Assembly (NCBI RefSeq): GCF_021397715.1
Contig: NZ_CP090207.1
Span: 2,046,001 to 2,110,000 of the forward strand
Reading direction: 5' to 3'
Origin: Pantoea agglomerans
GTDB lineage: Bacteria > Pseudomonadota > Gammaproteobacteria > Enterobacterales > Enterobacteriaceae
Length of the DNA: 64,000 bases
Shown here: in pieces, positions 34,710 through 44,360 of the stretch
Layout of the letters: each line of letters begins with the position of its first letter
Position numbering within the stretch: position 1 is the first letter of the stretch
Program-made: the position numbers and the translations under genes
Notes under the pieces: generated by a model
What the model saw: only the letters and a program-made list of their open reading frames with translations
The model's database searches: none
What the model was told of the DNA's origin: nothing

Positions 34710-35375
34710 ATGGGTATTTTTTCTCGTTTCGCCGACATCGTTAATGCCAACATCAATTCGCTGCTGGAGCGTGCGGAAGATCCGCAGAAACTGGTCCGCC
34801 TGATGATTCAGGAAATGGAAGACACCTTAGTCGAAGTCCGCTCAACCTCAGCGCGTGCGCTGGCTGAAAAGAAACAGCTGTCACGCCGGATTGAACAGGC
34901 GGAGATCCAGCAGGCGGAATGGCAGGAAAAAGCTGAGCTGGCACTGCGTAAAGATAAAGATGATTTAGCCCGTTCAGCGCTGATCGAAAAACAGAAACTC
35001 ACTGACCTGATCGCCACACTGAAACAGGAAGTCAGCCAGGTTGAAGAGACGCTGGAGCGGATGAAAGGTGAAATCAGCGAGCTGGAGAAGAAACTGAGCG
35101 AAACGCGGGCGCGTCAGCAGGCGTTAACGCTGCGTCATCAGGCGGCATCCTCTTCTCGTGACGTTCGTCGTCAGCTGGACAGCGGTAAAATTGATGAAGC
35201 GATGGCGCGGTTTGAGTCGTTTGAACGTCGCATCGATCACATGGAAGCCGAAGCGGAAAGCCACGGTTTCGGTAAACCGAAAACCCTGGATCAGCAGTTT
35301 ACTGACCTGAAAGCGGATGATGAAATCAGCCAGCAGCTGAACGCGCTGAAAGCCAAAATGAACCGCACTGAATAA
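34710..35375 (+). CDS. pspA: PspA, phage-shock membrane-stabilising protein
   Basis: PspA is an ESCRT-III-fold protein that coats damaged inner membrane to limit proton leakage, and that inhibits PspF in the resting state. The 221-residue protein is almost entirely coiled coil, with an amphipathic N-terminal helix ([20 protein letters not shown]) and the family's central helix stretches. It is the first gene of pspABCD, transcribed from a sigma-54 promoter. Length agrees with E. coli (222). Confidence 0.97.
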   Translation: MGIFSRFADIVNANINSLLERAEDPQKLVRLMIQEMEDTLVEVRSTSARALAEKKQLSRRIEQAEIQQAEWQEKAELALRKDKDDLARSALIEKQKLTDLIATLKQEVSQVEETLERMKGEISELEKKLSETRARQQALTLRHQAASSSRDVRRQLDSGKIDEAMARFESFERRIDHMEAEAESHGFGKPKTLDQQFTDLKADDEISQQLNALKAKMNRTE

Positions 35376-35410
35376 TTATCGACGTTGCGATGAGTGATTA
35401 AGGAGAGTCA

Positions 35411-35638
35411 ATGAGCGCACTTTTTCTCGCCATACCGCTAACGATCTTCGTGTTGTTCGTGGCACCGATCTGGTTATGGCTGCATTACAGCAACAAACGC
35501 AACGGCGGTTCGGAACTGTCGCAAAGCGAAATCCAGCGCCTGCAGCGCGTTGCTCAGGACGCGCAGCGGATGCGCGAACGCATCGATGCGCTGGAGGCGA
35601 TTCTGGACGCAGAGCATCCTAACTGGAGGCAACCATGA
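35411..35638 (+). CDS. pspB: PspB, phage-shock inner-membrane regulator
   Basis: PspB acts with PspC to sense membrane stress and release PspA. The 75-residue protein has one N-terminal membrane segment (about 5-27) and a cytosolic helix with heptad spacing; E. coli PspB has 74 residues. AAGGAGAG precedes the start, and the stop overlaps the pspC start (ATGATG). Confidence 0.95.
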   Translation: MSALFLAIPLTIFVLFVAPIWLWLHYSNKRNGGSELSQSEIQRLQRVAQDAQRMRERIDALEAILDAEHPNWRQP

Positions 35639-35985
35639 TGAAAGGCCGCAAGTTATGGCGTAAGCCTGACGAAGGTAAACTGATGGGCGTCTGTGCGGGC
35701 CTGGCGGAGTATCTCGACATTCCGGTGCGCTTACTGCGCGTTATCATGGTGCTATCTCTGTTTTTCGGCCTGTTTATGTTTACCGTGGTCGCTTATTTCG
35801 TGCTGGGCTTTGTGCTGGATGTTAAACCGGCCAATGCCGCTGACAACCCACGTCAGCCCAGCGCCAGCGAACTGCTCGACCAGTTAGAAAGCGCACTGCA
35901 GCGCGACGAACGCAGCGTGCGCGATGTGGAACGCTACGTGACGTCTGAAACCTTCAGCGTGCGTAGCCGCTTCCGCCAGCTTTGA
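35635..35985 (+). CDS. pspC: PspC, phage-shock inner-membrane sensor
   Basis: PspC is a bitopic inner-membrane protein that signals membrane stress to PspA. The 116-residue protein (E. coli 119) has a PspC domain ([20 protein letters not shown]) and a membrane segment at about 36-62, then a C-terminal helix. It starts at the first of two adjacent ATG codons, overlapping the pspB stop; GGAGG precedes it. Confidence 0.95.
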   Translation: MMKGRKLWRKPDEGKLMGVCAGLAEYLDIPVRLLRVIMVLSLFFGLFMFTVVAYFVLGFVLDVKPANAADNPRQPSASELLDQLESALQRDERSVRDVERYVTSETFSVRSRFRQL

Positions 35986-35998
35986 TTCTTCTTACTCC

Positions 35999-36018
35999 GG
36001 GCCTGTCGCAGGCCCTTT
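35999..36018 (+). terminator. Hairpin between pspC and pspD
   Basis: Stem GGGCCTG / CAGGCCC (35999-36005 with 36009-36015) followed by three T. The T run is too short for a strong terminator; an attenuator or an mRNA-stability element is as likely. A similar function is not documented to my knowledge. Confidence 0.4.
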
Positions 36019-36040
36019 CGCTGACCCTCTGGAGGTGTCG

Positions 36041-36289
36041 ATGACTTTTTCGCGATCCACTGCTTTTCGCCACCGCGCGGCACCCGCGTTGAAGTCGGCG
36101 GCTAAATTCATCATTATCAATGCTGTCACCTACGGGCCTGCGGGTGTGACGGGCTGGGCAGTGAAATCGGTCGCCCGTCGACCGTTACGCCTGTTACTGG
36201 CGCTGGCGCTTGAGCCACTACTGAAACGCGTCATGAACCGCGCGGCCTCGCGCTTCATCAGGGAGAAAGATGAAAAGACTGCAAACTGA
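36041..36289 (+). CDS. pspD: PspD, phage-shock membrane-associated protein
   Basis: PspD is a small, poorly understood member of the operon that associates with the inner membrane. The 82-residue protein (E. coli 73) has a moderately hydrophobic region and basic ends, with the family stretch [20 protein letters not shown] near residue 31. GGAGGTG gives an excellent ribosome-binding site at the ATG at 36041. There is no pspE (rhodanese) after it, as is usual in this family of bacteria. The 3' end overlaps ycjX by 20 bases. Confidence 0.88.
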   Translation: MTFSRSTAFRHRAAPALKSAAKFIIINAVTYGPAGVTGWAVKSVARRPLRLLLALALEPLLKRVMNRAASRFIREKDEKTAN

Positions 36290-37667
36290 ATTTATCGCAT
36301 TAATGAACCGCGGCGTGGACCGTCATCTGCGCCTGGCGGTCACCGGCCTGAGCCGAAGTGGCAAAACGGCCTTTATCACCTCGCTGGTTAATCAGCTTCT
36401 GACGGTCCACAGCGGCGCACGTTTGCCGCTGTTTTCCGTGGTGCGGGATGAGCGCCTGCTCGGGGTAAAGCGGGTACCCCAGCGCGATATGGGCACGGCG
36501 CGCTTTACCTACGATGAAGGACTGGCGCAGCTCTATAGCACGCCGCCCGCCTGGCCGACCCCTACGCGCGGCGTCAGCGAAATGCGACTGGCACTGCGCT
36601 ACCGGCCTAATGATTCGCTGCTGCGCCATCTGAAAGAAACCGCCACGCTCTATCTTGAAATCGTGGACTATCCTGGTGAATGGCTGCTCGACCTGCCGAT
36701 GCTGGCCCAGGATTATCTCGCCTGGTCGCGGCAGATGAACGGTCTGCTGACTGGCGATCGTGCTGAATGGGCGAAGCCGTGGCGCACGCTCTGCCAGCAA
36801 CTCGATCCGTTCGCCCCCGCGGATGAAAACCGGCTGGCGGAGATCGCCGCCGCCTGGACCGATTATCTGCACCGCTGTAAAACAGAAGGATTGCACTTCA
36901 TCCAGCCGGGCCGCTTTGTCCTGCCCGGCGATATGGCTGGCGCACCGGCGCTGCAATTTTTCCCCTGGCCGGCCATCGACGAATCACAGCTCAGCAAACT
37001 GGCCCAGGCGGACAAGGGCAGTAACTTCAGCATGCTGCAGCAGCGCTTTAACTACTACTGTCAGCACGTAGTGAAAGGCTTCTATAAAAATCACTTCCTG
37101 CGTTTTGATCGCCAGATTGTGCTGGTCGATTGCCTGCAACCGCTCAACAGCGGACCTCAAGCCTTCAATGATATGCGGCTGGCGCTGACGCAGCTGATGC
37201 AGAGTTTTCATTATGGTCAGCGCACCCTGTTCCGGCGGCTGTTTTCGCCGGTGATCGATAAATTGCTGTTTGCCGCCACCAAAGCGGACCATATCACCAG
37301 CGATCAGCACGGCAATATGGTGTCACTGTTGCAGCAGCTGGTGCAGGATGCGTGGCAGAACGCCGCGTTTGAAGGCATCAGTATGGACTGCATCGGGCTG
37401 GCCTCGGTGCAGGCGACGCAGAGCGGGCTGGTGGATCACCGGGGTGAGAAGATCCCGGCGCTGCGCGGTAATCGGCTGAGCGATGGTGAACCGCTGACTG
37501 TCTATCCCGGCGACGTCCCGCCGCGGCTGCCGGGCAATGCCTTCTGGCAGCAGCAGGGTTTCCGGTTTGAACAATTCCGCCCACAGCAGCTGGATGTTGA
37601 CCGGCCGCTGCCGCATATCCGCATAGATGCTGCGCTGGAATTTTTGTTAGGAGATAAATTGCGATGA
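36270..37667 (+). CDS. ycjX: YcjX, P-loop protein of the psp region
   Basis: YcjX is a GTPase- or ATPase-like protein induced with psp, of unclear role. The 465-residue product (E. coli 465) has the P-loop [14 protein letters not shown] near residue 27 and a DxxG-like stretch [11 protein letters not shown], with a conserved [18 protein letters not shown] segment later ([19 protein letters not shown]). The start at 36270 overlaps pspD, indicating coupled translation. Its stop overlaps ycjF by four bases. Confidence 0.94.
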   Translation: MKRLQTEFIALMNRGVDRHLRLAVTGLSRSGKTAFITSLVNQLLTVHSGARLPLFSVVRDERLLGVKRVPQRDMGTARFTYDEGLAQLYSTPPAWPTPTRGVSEMRLALRYRPNDSLLRHLKETATLYLEIVDYPGEWLLDLPMLAQDYLAWSRQMNGLLTGDRAEWAKPWRTLCQQLDPFAPADENRLAEIAAAWTDYLHRCKTEGLHFIQPGRFVLPGDMAGAPALQFFPWPAIDESQLSKLAQADKGSNFSMLQQRFNYYCQHVVKGFYKNHFLRFDRQIVLVDCLQPLNSGPQAFNDMRLALTQLMQSFHYGQRTLFRRLFSPVIDKLLFAATKADHITSDQHGNMVSLLQQLVQDAWQNAAFEGISMDCIGLASVQATQSGLVDHRGEKIPALRGNRLSDGEPLTVYPGDVPPRLPGNAFWQQQGFRFEQFRPQQLDVDRPLPHIRIDAALEFLLGDKLR

Positions 37668-38725
37668 GCGATCCGCTGAAGCCCCGTATTGATTTTGCCC
37701 GCCCGCTGGATGAGGCGACAGAGGTGCCGTTGCGGCCTGCGCAGACCTTTGATCCGCAGGCGCAGGCGGCATTTCTGGCGGTGCAGGATGACGAGGCCGC
37801 CGTTGAAGAAGAGGGCGCCGGTGAACGTGCAGTAGAAGCGGCGCTGAAACCGAAGCGCAGTTTGTGGCGCAAACTGGTGATGACCGGCGTGGCCCTGTTC
37901 GGTGTCAGCGTCGTCGCGCAGGGCGTGCAGTGGACCCATGACGCCTGGCTGGCGCGCGACTGGTTTTCGCTGGGCAGCGGCGTGGCGGGCGGGCTGATCG
38001 TGCTGGCGGGCGTCGGCGCGCTGGCCGGTGAGTGGCGTCGTCTCTACCAGCTCCGTCAGCGGGCGGAAGAGCGCGATATCGGCCGCGAACTGCTGCACAG
38101 CCACGGTATCGGCAAAGGCCGGGCTTTTTGTGAGAAGCTGGCGCAGCAGGCGGAGCTGGATCAGGCGCATCCGGCATTACAGCGCTGGCAGGCCTCGCTG
38201 CATGAAACCCACAACGACAGCGAAGTGGTACGATTATATGCCCAGCTGGTGCAGCCGGTGCTGGATCGACAGGCGCGACGTGAAATCAGCCGCCACGCGG
38301 CAGAAGCGACGCTGATGATCGCCGTTAGTCCGCTGGCGCTGGTTGATATGGCCTTTATCGCCTGGCGTAACCTGCGGCTGGTCAATCGTATCGCCGCGAT
38401 TTACGGCATTGAGCTGGGTTACTTCAGTCGCATCCGTCTGTTCCGGCTGGTGCTGCTGAATATGGCGTTTGCCGGTGCGTCGGAACTGGTGCGTGAAGTG
38501 GGTATGGACTGGATGTCGCAGGATATCGCTGCCCGACTCTCGACGCGGGCCGCGCAGGGCATTGGTGCCGGTCTGCTGACTGCACGACTGGGCATTAAGG
38601 CGATGGAACTCTGTCGTCCGCTGCCGTGGCTGGAGCAGGATAAGCCGCGGCTGGGCGATTTCCGTCGCGAGCTGCTGAGTCAGATGAAAGAGGCGTTGCA
38701 GAAGGGCGGGAACAAGCCCGCGTAG
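37664..38725 (+). CDS. ycjF: YcjF, inner-membrane protein of the psp region (DUF697)
   Basis: A 353-residue inner-membrane protein (E. coli 353) with two early membrane segments (about 70-92 and 100-120) and the DUF697 C-terminal domain. [16 protein letters not shown] ([19 protein letters not shown]) and the N-terminal [11 protein letters not shown] are family-typical. It is translated from the ATGA overlap with ycjX. The pair is co-induced with psp in E. coli; function is unknown. Confidence 0.93.
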   Translation: MSDPLKPRIDFARPLDEATEVPLRPAQTFDPQAQAAFLAVQDDEAAVEEEGAGERAVEAALKPKRSLWRKLVMTGVALFGVSVVAQGVQWTHDAWLARDWFSLGSGVAGGLIVLAGVGALAGEWRRLYQLRQRAEERDIGRELLHSHGIGKGRAFCEKLAQQAELDQAHPALQRWQASLHETHNDSEVVRLYAQLVQPVLDRQARREISRHAAEATLMIAVSPLALVDMAFIAWRNLRLVNRIAAIYGIELGYFSRIRLFRLVLLNMAFAGASELVREVGMDWMSQDIAARLSTRAAQGIGAGLLTARLGIKAMELCRPLPWLEQDKPRLGDFRRELLSQMKEALQKGGNKPA

Positions 38726-38761
38726 CTGGTGTGGTGACGGAATAACACAAGGCGGCCTGCT

Positions 38762-39045
38762 AATGTTCGTCAGTTAAGCAGCAGGTGATAACGCAGTCTG
38801 GTGCCGCGCCGGGGCTGGCGGTCCTCGCGCCGCTGCGCGGTACCTTCACGTCATTCGTCTGCCTGACGGACCGCCGGGGATGGCACATCCTGTTCCGCCC
38901 CGCCTTTCGCCCGCGTCCTGCGGGCTCTCCTGGCTAATGTTCAGCGCTGCGGATTGCCTGCCCCGGAGCGGCACGCGCGCCCAAAAAAAGCGGCCACGTC
39001 TGACCGTGACAGCCTTTGCAAATTTAACCTTAACTGACCAGCATC
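38762..39045 (+). repeat. Dispersed GC-rich intergenic repeat, copy B (short form)
   Basis: The block from GTGATAACGCAGTCTGGTGC (38785) to GCGGCAC (38977), followed by AAAAAAAGCGGCC and GACCGTGACAGCCTTTG (to 39019) and a tail with AATTTAAC ... ACTGACC, matches 3731-4280 throughout but lacks the internal 260-base inverted part. It sits between the 3' ends of ycjF and gtrC, with no gene inside. Frames here are composition artefacts. Confidence 0.85.
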
Positions 39046-39069
39046 AGGCCTGGCGCCTTGTTTTTTGCC

Positions 39070-40488
39070 TCAGTGTGGCTGTCGCAGCACTTCTTGTGCG
39101 TCGATCACCCGGCAGTTGCCCGGACAGGCTGATTCATCAGTGATGACCGGATTAGCCGGCAGGGTAAATGCCATTCCGTTTTGCAGCCTGACAAAATGCG
39201 CCATGCCCGCAAAGGTCCATGACATGCTGAGCCCCAGCCCACCGAAATCATCATACTTCCGCAACGTAGCCACTTTTGGCAGATATTCCCCGGTCAGACG
39301 ATAGTAGAGCGCGCCGTCAAAATCTTTTGGCACCTGAGTGGTGATAGCCTGATTAAGCAGAGCAAACTCTTTACCTGCCGGTCTGGAATAGCCATTAATC
39401 AGATGACTCATTGCCAGTGACGCGGCAATCACCACTAATACGGCATAAAAGCGCTTTTTCCATTTTAACCGACGGCTGATTTCAAACAGACCGACAATAA
39501 ACAGGCTGGCAGCGATCAGCGCCCCCGCAATCAGAGTGCGGTAAGCGGCCATGCTCTCACTGACGATCAGGTTTGGCAGCGCGGCGATGAGCAGCAAAAT
39601 AAAGACCAGGTAAAACTTATCGTTGCCGGCCGCTTTGATTTTCTTCAATCCGAAACCAATGACGATTAACGAGACGATAACGGAAACGGTTTTCGCCCCC
39701 AGATCAAAATGACAGATAACGTTCTTCAGATACTCGGTAATGAACCATTTTAGCTTGACCGGAATATCGTAGCTGAATGCAGAACGCGGTAGCGTATGTC
39801 CATACAGCTGCACGGGCAGCACCTTCGAAGCAATCAACGCGGCAAACATGCCTGCACCCAATACCAGCAGGGAAATCAGGGCGCGTTTTTTATCGATTCT
39901 GCGATCCGAGAGAGATAAATCCAGTAAGGCAAAAAAGGTGAAGGTCATGGCGGCAGGTTGATAAATACAGAAGGCAACCGTCAGCAGGCAAATCGCCAGC
40001 AGCCGTCCTGCCACGCCCGATTTCACCGACAAAGTGTAGCTCGCACCCGCCAGCAGAATAGCGGCGATATAGGGAAAGCAGGAGGCCCAGGCGACGTAAA
40101 CCTGGAAAGAGGGCAGCAGGCAAAGCAACAGCGAAAAGGTGATGCGTTGCGCCTGACTCTCAAACAGGTGATATTGCTGGCACAGCCGGTAGAAATAATA
40201 GCCGGTAAAAATAAGCAGAATAATGGCAACGGCGCGCAGCAGCGCCAGTTTTTCAACGCTATCCACAATAAAAGAGGCGGCATACTGGATAATGCCGTAC
40301 ACCGGCCGCCCTGATAACGTATCCCAGTTTAAAATACTGCGCGGGTCAAAATTAGCCCAGTAGAGGTTAGTCCAGTCATCGGTATAGGCATAGTGGCTTA
40401 AATAAGCCGGGCTGTACGCAAAAAGGAAAACAAGCACAAATAACGCAACTATTTTGCCGCGGCTTAATCCCTGTTGGCTGTTTATCAT
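39070..40488 (-). CDS. Gtr-type polytopic glycosyltransferase (GtrC-like)
   Basis: A 472-residue protein with about ten membrane segments. A DD acidic pair (YTDDWTNLYW) in the first periplasmic loop resembles the GtrII/GtrC serotype-converting enzymes that transfer a sugar from a bactoprenol carrier onto O-antigen. It is the third gene after gtrA and gtrB, in the usual gtrABC order, with a 63-base gap to gtrB. The transferred sugar and its position cannot be predicted. GtrC members differ greatly in sequence, so the label is by position and topology. Confidence 0.72.
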   Translation of the reverse strand: MINSQQGLSRGKIVALFVLVFLFAYSPAYLSHYAYTDDWTNLYWANFDPRSILNWDTLSGRPVYGIIQYAASFIVDSVEKLALLRAVAIILLIFTGYYFYRLCQQYHLFESQAQRITFSLLLCLLPSFQVYVAWASCFPYIAAILLAGASYTLSVKSGVAGRLLAICLLTVAFCIYQPAAMTFTFFALLDLSLSDRRIDKKRALISLLVLGAGMFAALIASKVLPVQLYGHTLPRSAFSYDIPVKLKWFITEYLKNVICHFDLGAKTVSVIVSLIVIGFGLKKIKAAGNDKFYLVFILLLIAALPNLIVSESMAAYRTLIAGALIAASLFIVGLFEISRRLKWKKRFYAVLVVIAASLAMSHLINGYSRPAGKEFALLNQAITTQVPKDFDGALYYRLTGEYLPKVATLRKYDDFGGLGLSMSWTFAGMAHFVRLQNGMAFTLPANPVITDESACPGNCRVIDAQEVLRQPH

Positions 40489-40551
40489 TTTCTATCCTTT
40501 TTATCATCAGACTGCAGGTGGTTGCCGCCCTGTGGCACCCCAACTTTGTGG

Positions 40552-41490
40552 TTAATCGTGGCGCTTTCCTGGCTCACTATTTTTTCGCAAAATGTAGCGC
40601 GGGCGGTTCTTCGTTTCCATATAGATGCGGCCGATATATTCGCCGAGCACGCCAATGCCGATAAGCTGAACGCCGCCCAGAAACAGCACTGAAACCAGAA
40701 TCGACGGATAGCCAGGCACCGGATTGCCAAACAGCAGCTTGTCAATAATCAGCCACAGGCCATAAAGGAAGGCCAGCGTAGCGACCAGAAAACCGAGGTA
40801 AGACCAGACCCGAAGTGGCAGGGTTGAAAACGAGGTCAGCCCTTCCAGGGCCAGATTCCACAGTTTCCAGCCGCTGAATTTACTGTTGCCCGCGACCCGT
40901 TCCGTTCGGACATATTCAACAATTTCTGTCTCTCCACCCACCCAGCTAAGAATGCCTTTCATAAATAAATTTTTTTCAGGCAATAGCTTAATGTTCTCCA
41001 CCACTTCCCGGGACATCAGCCGGAAATCGCCGACGTTTTCTTCCAGTTTGGGATGACTGATGCAGTTATGCAGTTTGTAAAACCAATGGGCAGTTTTACG
41101 CTTCAGGTGACCATCGGCACTTCTGTCGATACGTTTGGCTAACACAATATCGGCTCCCGCCTGCCACTTGGCGATCATTTGCGGAATCAGCGTAATCGGG
41201 TCCTGTAGATCGACATCAATCGGAATGATGGCCTCACCCGTAGCGGCTTCCAGCCCGGCGAAAAGCGCCGGTTCTTTACCGAAGTTGCGAATAAAAGAGA
41301 GGGAGCGGACCAGCGGATCCTGCTGGCTAAGCTGGGTGATCAGGGTGCGTGTCGCATCCGTACTGCCATCATCAACAAAGACAATCTCAACCTGCCATGC
41401 TGCAAAGTCGGCATATTTCCTGACGGCGTCGTAAAAAAGAGGAATCATCTGCTCTTCATTGAATACCGGCACCACCAGAGAGATCTTCAT
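40552..41490 (-). CDS. gtrB: GtrB, bactoprenol glycosyltransferase
   Basis: GtrB transfers a sugar, usually glucose, from UDP-sugar to undecaprenyl phosphate on the cytosolic face. The 312-residue protein begins [19 protein letters not shown], has a GT-2 catalytic domain with DDGSTDATR and PIDVDLQDP, and two C-terminal membrane segments (about 228-290). Its start overlaps the gtrA stop (TAATG). DPM1-like relatives such as ArnC are alternatives, but the operon supports GtrB. Confidence 0.88.
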   Translation of the reverse strand: MKISLVVPVFNEEQMIPLFYDAVRKYADFAAWQVEIVFVDDGSTDATRTLITQLSQQDPLVRSLSFIRNFGKEPALFAGLEAATGEAIIPIDVDLQDPITLIPQMIAKWQAGADIVLAKRIDRSADGHLKRKTAHWFYKLHNCISHPKLEENVGDFRLMSREVVENIKLLPEKNLFMKGILSWVGGETEIVEYVRTERVAGNSKFSGWKLWNLALEGLTSFSTLPLRVWSYLGFLVATLAFLYGLWLIIDKLLFGNPVPGYPSILVSVLFLGGVQLIGIGVLGEYIGRIYMETKNRPRYILRKNSEPGKRHD

Positions 41491-41846
41491 TAATTTCCTT
41501 TAAACACGATAAAGCGGGAAAAGATAAAGCCACAGGCCAGGCTCAATGCGGAAGAGACGACCAGCGTAATCAGCGGGTAAAGGCCGATCCGGTCCGCAAG
41601 ATAGCCAACACCAAACGCCATTGCGCCCATAAATAGCACATACAGAATATAGCGGAACGGGGTAGCCTGTTGCTTAAAGGTCCAGCGGGCATTGACGAAG
41701 AACGAGAAGGTGACCGCCAGACAAAAGGCAATGACATTGGCGGTGGATTGTAATAACCCCTGGCTGAGACAGATAAAAAAGGTCATCCAGTGTATCAGGG
41801 TATTAAACACGCCAACGGTCAGGTATTTTGCAAAAAAAGTCAGCAT
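41490..41846 (-). CDS. gtrA: GtrA, lipid-linked sugar flippase
   Basis: GtrA is a small four-helix membrane protein that translocates undecaprenyl-phosphate glucose to the periplasmic face. The 118-residue protein has four hydrophobic segments and the family start [20 protein letters not shown]. It is the first gene of the gtrABC-like cluster. There is no integrase, tail-spike or attachment site nearby, which differs from the phage-borne clusters of Shigella and Salmonella. Confidence 0.87.
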   Translation of the reverse strand: MLTFFAKYLTVGVFNTLIHWMTFFICLSQGLLQSTANVIAFCLAVTFSFFVNARWTFKQQATPFRYILYVLFMGAMAFGVGYLADRIGLYPLITLVVSSALSLACGFIFSRFIVFKGN

Positions 41847-42075
41847 TTTTTAATCATTATTAAGGGGTTGTGAGAAATATACAGCAAGTTGGCGGCAATC
41901 AACAGTTTATCACTGACGTAACCTGACAATGCCGCTCACTACCGAAACCGATAGCGGGCAGTACAAAAGCCAGCCAAACGGTTTCCGGCTGTCAACTTTT
42001 CCTGACAGAGCCCTTTCTGCCGGCGCATCTCTTAGCGTATTATCGCCTCATCTGAACCTGATTAAGGCCATCGCA

Positions 42076-43641
42076 ATGCGTCTGGAAGTGTTCTGTCAGG
42101 ACCGAATCGGTCTGACGCGTGAGCTGCTCGACCTGTTGGTTGCGCGTAACATCGATCTGCGCGGTATCGAAATCGCGGCGTTAGGCCGTATCTATCTCAA
42201 TTTCTCCGCGCTGGAATTTGATGCCTTCAGTAATCTGATGGCGGAGATCCGGCGTACACCGGGCGTAACAGATGTGCGCACCGTGGCGTACATGCCGTCT
42301 GAGCGTGAGCACCGTGCGCTGAGTGCGCTGCTGGTGGCGATGCCGGAACCGGTCTTTTCGATCGATCTGAAAAGCAAAGTTGAACTGGCGAATCCGGCGG
42401 CGCAGAACCTGTTCAATCTTGACGAACAGAAGATGCGTAACTTCAGTGCCGGTAACCTGATTAACGGCTTTAACTTTATGCGCTGGCTGGAGAGCGAGCG
42501 GGTTGAAGCACAGGCGCAACATGTGGTGATTGAGGGACGAGACTTCCTGATGGAAGCGCGGCCTATATATCTGGCAGGTGAGGCGGACCAGAACGACCAG
42601 CCGGTCGGGGCGATGGTCATGCTTAAATCCACGGCCCGCATGGGGCAGCAGTTGCAGAACCTGGTGGTGACGGACGAATCGGAGTTCGACCACATCGTCG
42701 CGGTGACGCCAAAAATGCGTCAGGTGGTGGACCAGGCGCGCAAGCTGGCGATGCACGATGCGCCGCTGCTGATCATTGGTGACACCGGCACCGGCAAAGA
42801 TATGCTGGCCCGGGCCTGCCATCTGCGTAGCGCTCGGGGTAAAAAGCCGTTCCTGGCGCTGAACTGCGCCTCGCTGCCCGATGACGTCGCCGAAAGTGAG
42901 CTGTTTGGTCATGCGGCGGGCGCCTATCCGAACGCGCTGGAGGGCAAAAAAGGGTTCTTTGAGCAGGCCAACGGCGGATCGGTGCTGCTGGATGAGATCG
43001 GGGAGATGTCGCCGAGAATGCAGACCAAACTGCTGCGTTTTCTCAATGACGGCACTTTCCGCCGGGTCGGTGAAGAGCATGAGGTCCATGTTAATGTGCG
43101 CGTCATCTGCGCCACCCAGAAGAACCTGATTGAACTGGTGCAGCGCGGCGAATTTCGTGAAGATCTCTTTTACCGGCTGAACGTGCTGACCCTGCATCTG
43201 CCGCCGCTGCGCGATCGTCCGCAGGATATTCTGCCGCTGACCGAAATGTTTGTTGCCCGGTTCGCCGACGAACAGGGAATGCCGCGTCCGCGTCTGTCAC
43301 CACAGCTCAATGCGTTTCTGACCCGCTATGCCTGGCCGGGTAACGTGCGCCAGCTGAAAAATGCGCTCTACCGTGCGTTAACCCAACTGGAGGGCTATGA
43401 ACTGCGTCCTCAGGATATTGTGTTACCGGAGCAGGCACTGGATGTGTCGCTGGGGGATGAAGCGCTGGAAGGGACGCTGGATCAGATCACCAGCCGGTTT
43501 GAACGTTCGATTCTGACGCGGCTCTATCTCTCCTATCCCAGCACCCGCAAACTGGCAAAACGGCTCGGCGTATCCCATACCGCCATTGCCAATAAGTTAC
43601 GGGAATATGGTCTGGGGCAGAAGCGTACCGAAAGCGAATAG
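42076..43641 (+). CDS. tyrR: TyrR, aromatic amino-acid regulator
   Basis: TyrR controls aromatic amino-acid synthesis and transport, acting with tyrosine, phenylalanine or tryptophan. The 521-residue protein has an N-terminal ACT domain (MRLEVFCQDRIGLTRELLDLLV), a PAS domain, a central AAA+ domain (GDTGTGKDMLARACH) and a C-terminal helix-turn-helix (STRKLAKRLGVSHTAIANKL). The GAFTGA loop is replaced (GAYPNALEG), as in E. coli TyrR, which does not use sigma-54. The start at 42076 gives the family N-terminus; the open frame extends 49 codons upstream without homology. Confidence 0.96.
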   Translation: MRLEVFCQDRIGLTRELLDLLVARNIDLRGIEIAALGRIYLNFSALEFDAFSNLMAEIRRTPGVTDVRTVAYMPSEREHRALSALLVAMPEPVFSIDLKSKVELANPAAQNLFNLDEQKMRNFSAGNLINGFNFMRWLESERVEAQAQHVVIEGRDFLMEARPIYLAGEADQNDQPVGAMVMLKSTARMGQQLQNLVVTDESEFDHIVAVTPKMRQVVDQARKLAMHDAPLLIIGDTGTGKDMLARACHLRSARGKKPFLALNCASLPDDVAESELFGHAAGAYPNALEGKKGFFEQANGGSVLLDEIGEMSPRMQTKLLRFLNDGTFRRVGEEHEVHVNVRVICATQKNLIELVQRGEFREDLFYRLNVLTLHLPPLRDRPQDILPLTEMFVARFADEQGMPRPRLSPQLNAFLTRYAWPGNVRQLKNALYRALTQLEGYELRPQDIVLPEQALDVSLGDEALEGTLDQITSRFERSILTRLYLSYPSTRKLAKRLGVSHTAIANKLREYGLGQKRTESE

Positions 43642-43663
43642 GCTGCCTGCTGAGGCGAACATG

Positions 43664-43694
43664 AAGCGGATAACCGGGTTATCCGCTTTTTTTT
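43664..43694 (+). terminator. Terminator of tyrR
   Basis: Stem AAGCGGATAAC / GTTATCCGCTT (43664-43674 with 43678-43688) with a run of eight T. It is shared with the converging tpx. Confidence 0.9.
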
Positions 43695-43703
43695 ATTGCT
43701 GTG

Positions 43704-44207
43704 TTACTTCAGTGCCGCCAGCGCTGCTTCATAATCAGGCTCGGTGGTAATCTCATCCACCAGCTGGCTGTAAATCACCTTATCTTCCTCATCCAGCACA
43801 ATCACGGCGCGTGCCGTCAGGCCTTCCAGCGCACCATCGGCAATTTCCACACCGTAGTCATACTTAAATTCTGAACCGCGCAGCGTAGAGAGCGTGACCA
43901 CGTTGCTGAGGTTCTCCGCACCACAAAAGCGCGACTGGGCAAACGGCAGGTCAGCAGAGATGCACAGCACCACGGTGTTATTCAGTTCGCCCGCCGCCTG
44001 ATTAAATTTACGCACCGAGGAGGCGCAGACGCCGGTATCAATGCTCGGGAAAATGTTCAGAATTTTGCGTTTTCCTGCATACTCAGAGAGCGCAACGTTG
44101 ACCAGGTTTTTTGCTACCAGCGTGAATGCTTTGGCTTTATCGCCAGCCTGAGGAAACTGACCCGCAACCGGTACTGCGTTACCCTGAAAATGAACGGTCT
44201 GAGACAT
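43704..44207 (-). CDS. tpx: Thiol peroxidase Tpx
   Basis: Tpx is an atypical two-cysteine peroxiredoxin that reduces lipid and organic hydroperoxides via thioredoxin. The 167-residue protein has the peroxidatic C61 ([17 protein letters not shown]) and resolving C95 ([12 protein letters not shown]). It is next to tyrR, as in E. coli. Identification is secure. Confidence 0.97.
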   Translation of the reverse strand: MSQTVHFQGNAVPVAGQFPQAGDKAKAFTLVAKNLVNVALSEYAGKRKILNIFPSIDTGVCASSVRKFNQAAGELNNTVVLCISADLPFAQSRFCGAENLSNVVTLSTLRGSEFKYDYGVEIADGALEGLTARAVIVLDEEDKVIYSQLVDEITTEPDYEAALAALK

Positions 44208-44360
44208 ACTGATTCCTTTTGATGGTGAAGAGTTGGGACATTAAAACGGTTAACCCACAGCTATAACCGTTGTTTATGACATAAATGTTAAGGGTTTACG
44301 AGTTCAATTGTTGAGTTTAGCGTGGCAGCCTGCCACCGCGTCGTACATTGTGGAGAATCA

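Noticed and set aside
36290..38725. Absence of pspE after pspD
   Set aside because: Loss of pspE is common outside Escherichia and does not suggest a disrupted operon.
38880..39143. Open frame of 87 codons after ycjF
   Set aside because: It is the reading of repeat copy B, sharing SAADCLPRSGT with copy A, and runs into the 3' end of gtrC on the other strand.
42900..42960. TyrR with a degenerate sigma-54 contact loop (GAYPNAL in place of GAFTGA)
   Set aside because: E. coli TyrR also lacks GAFTGA and works with sigma-70, so this is expected and not a defect.
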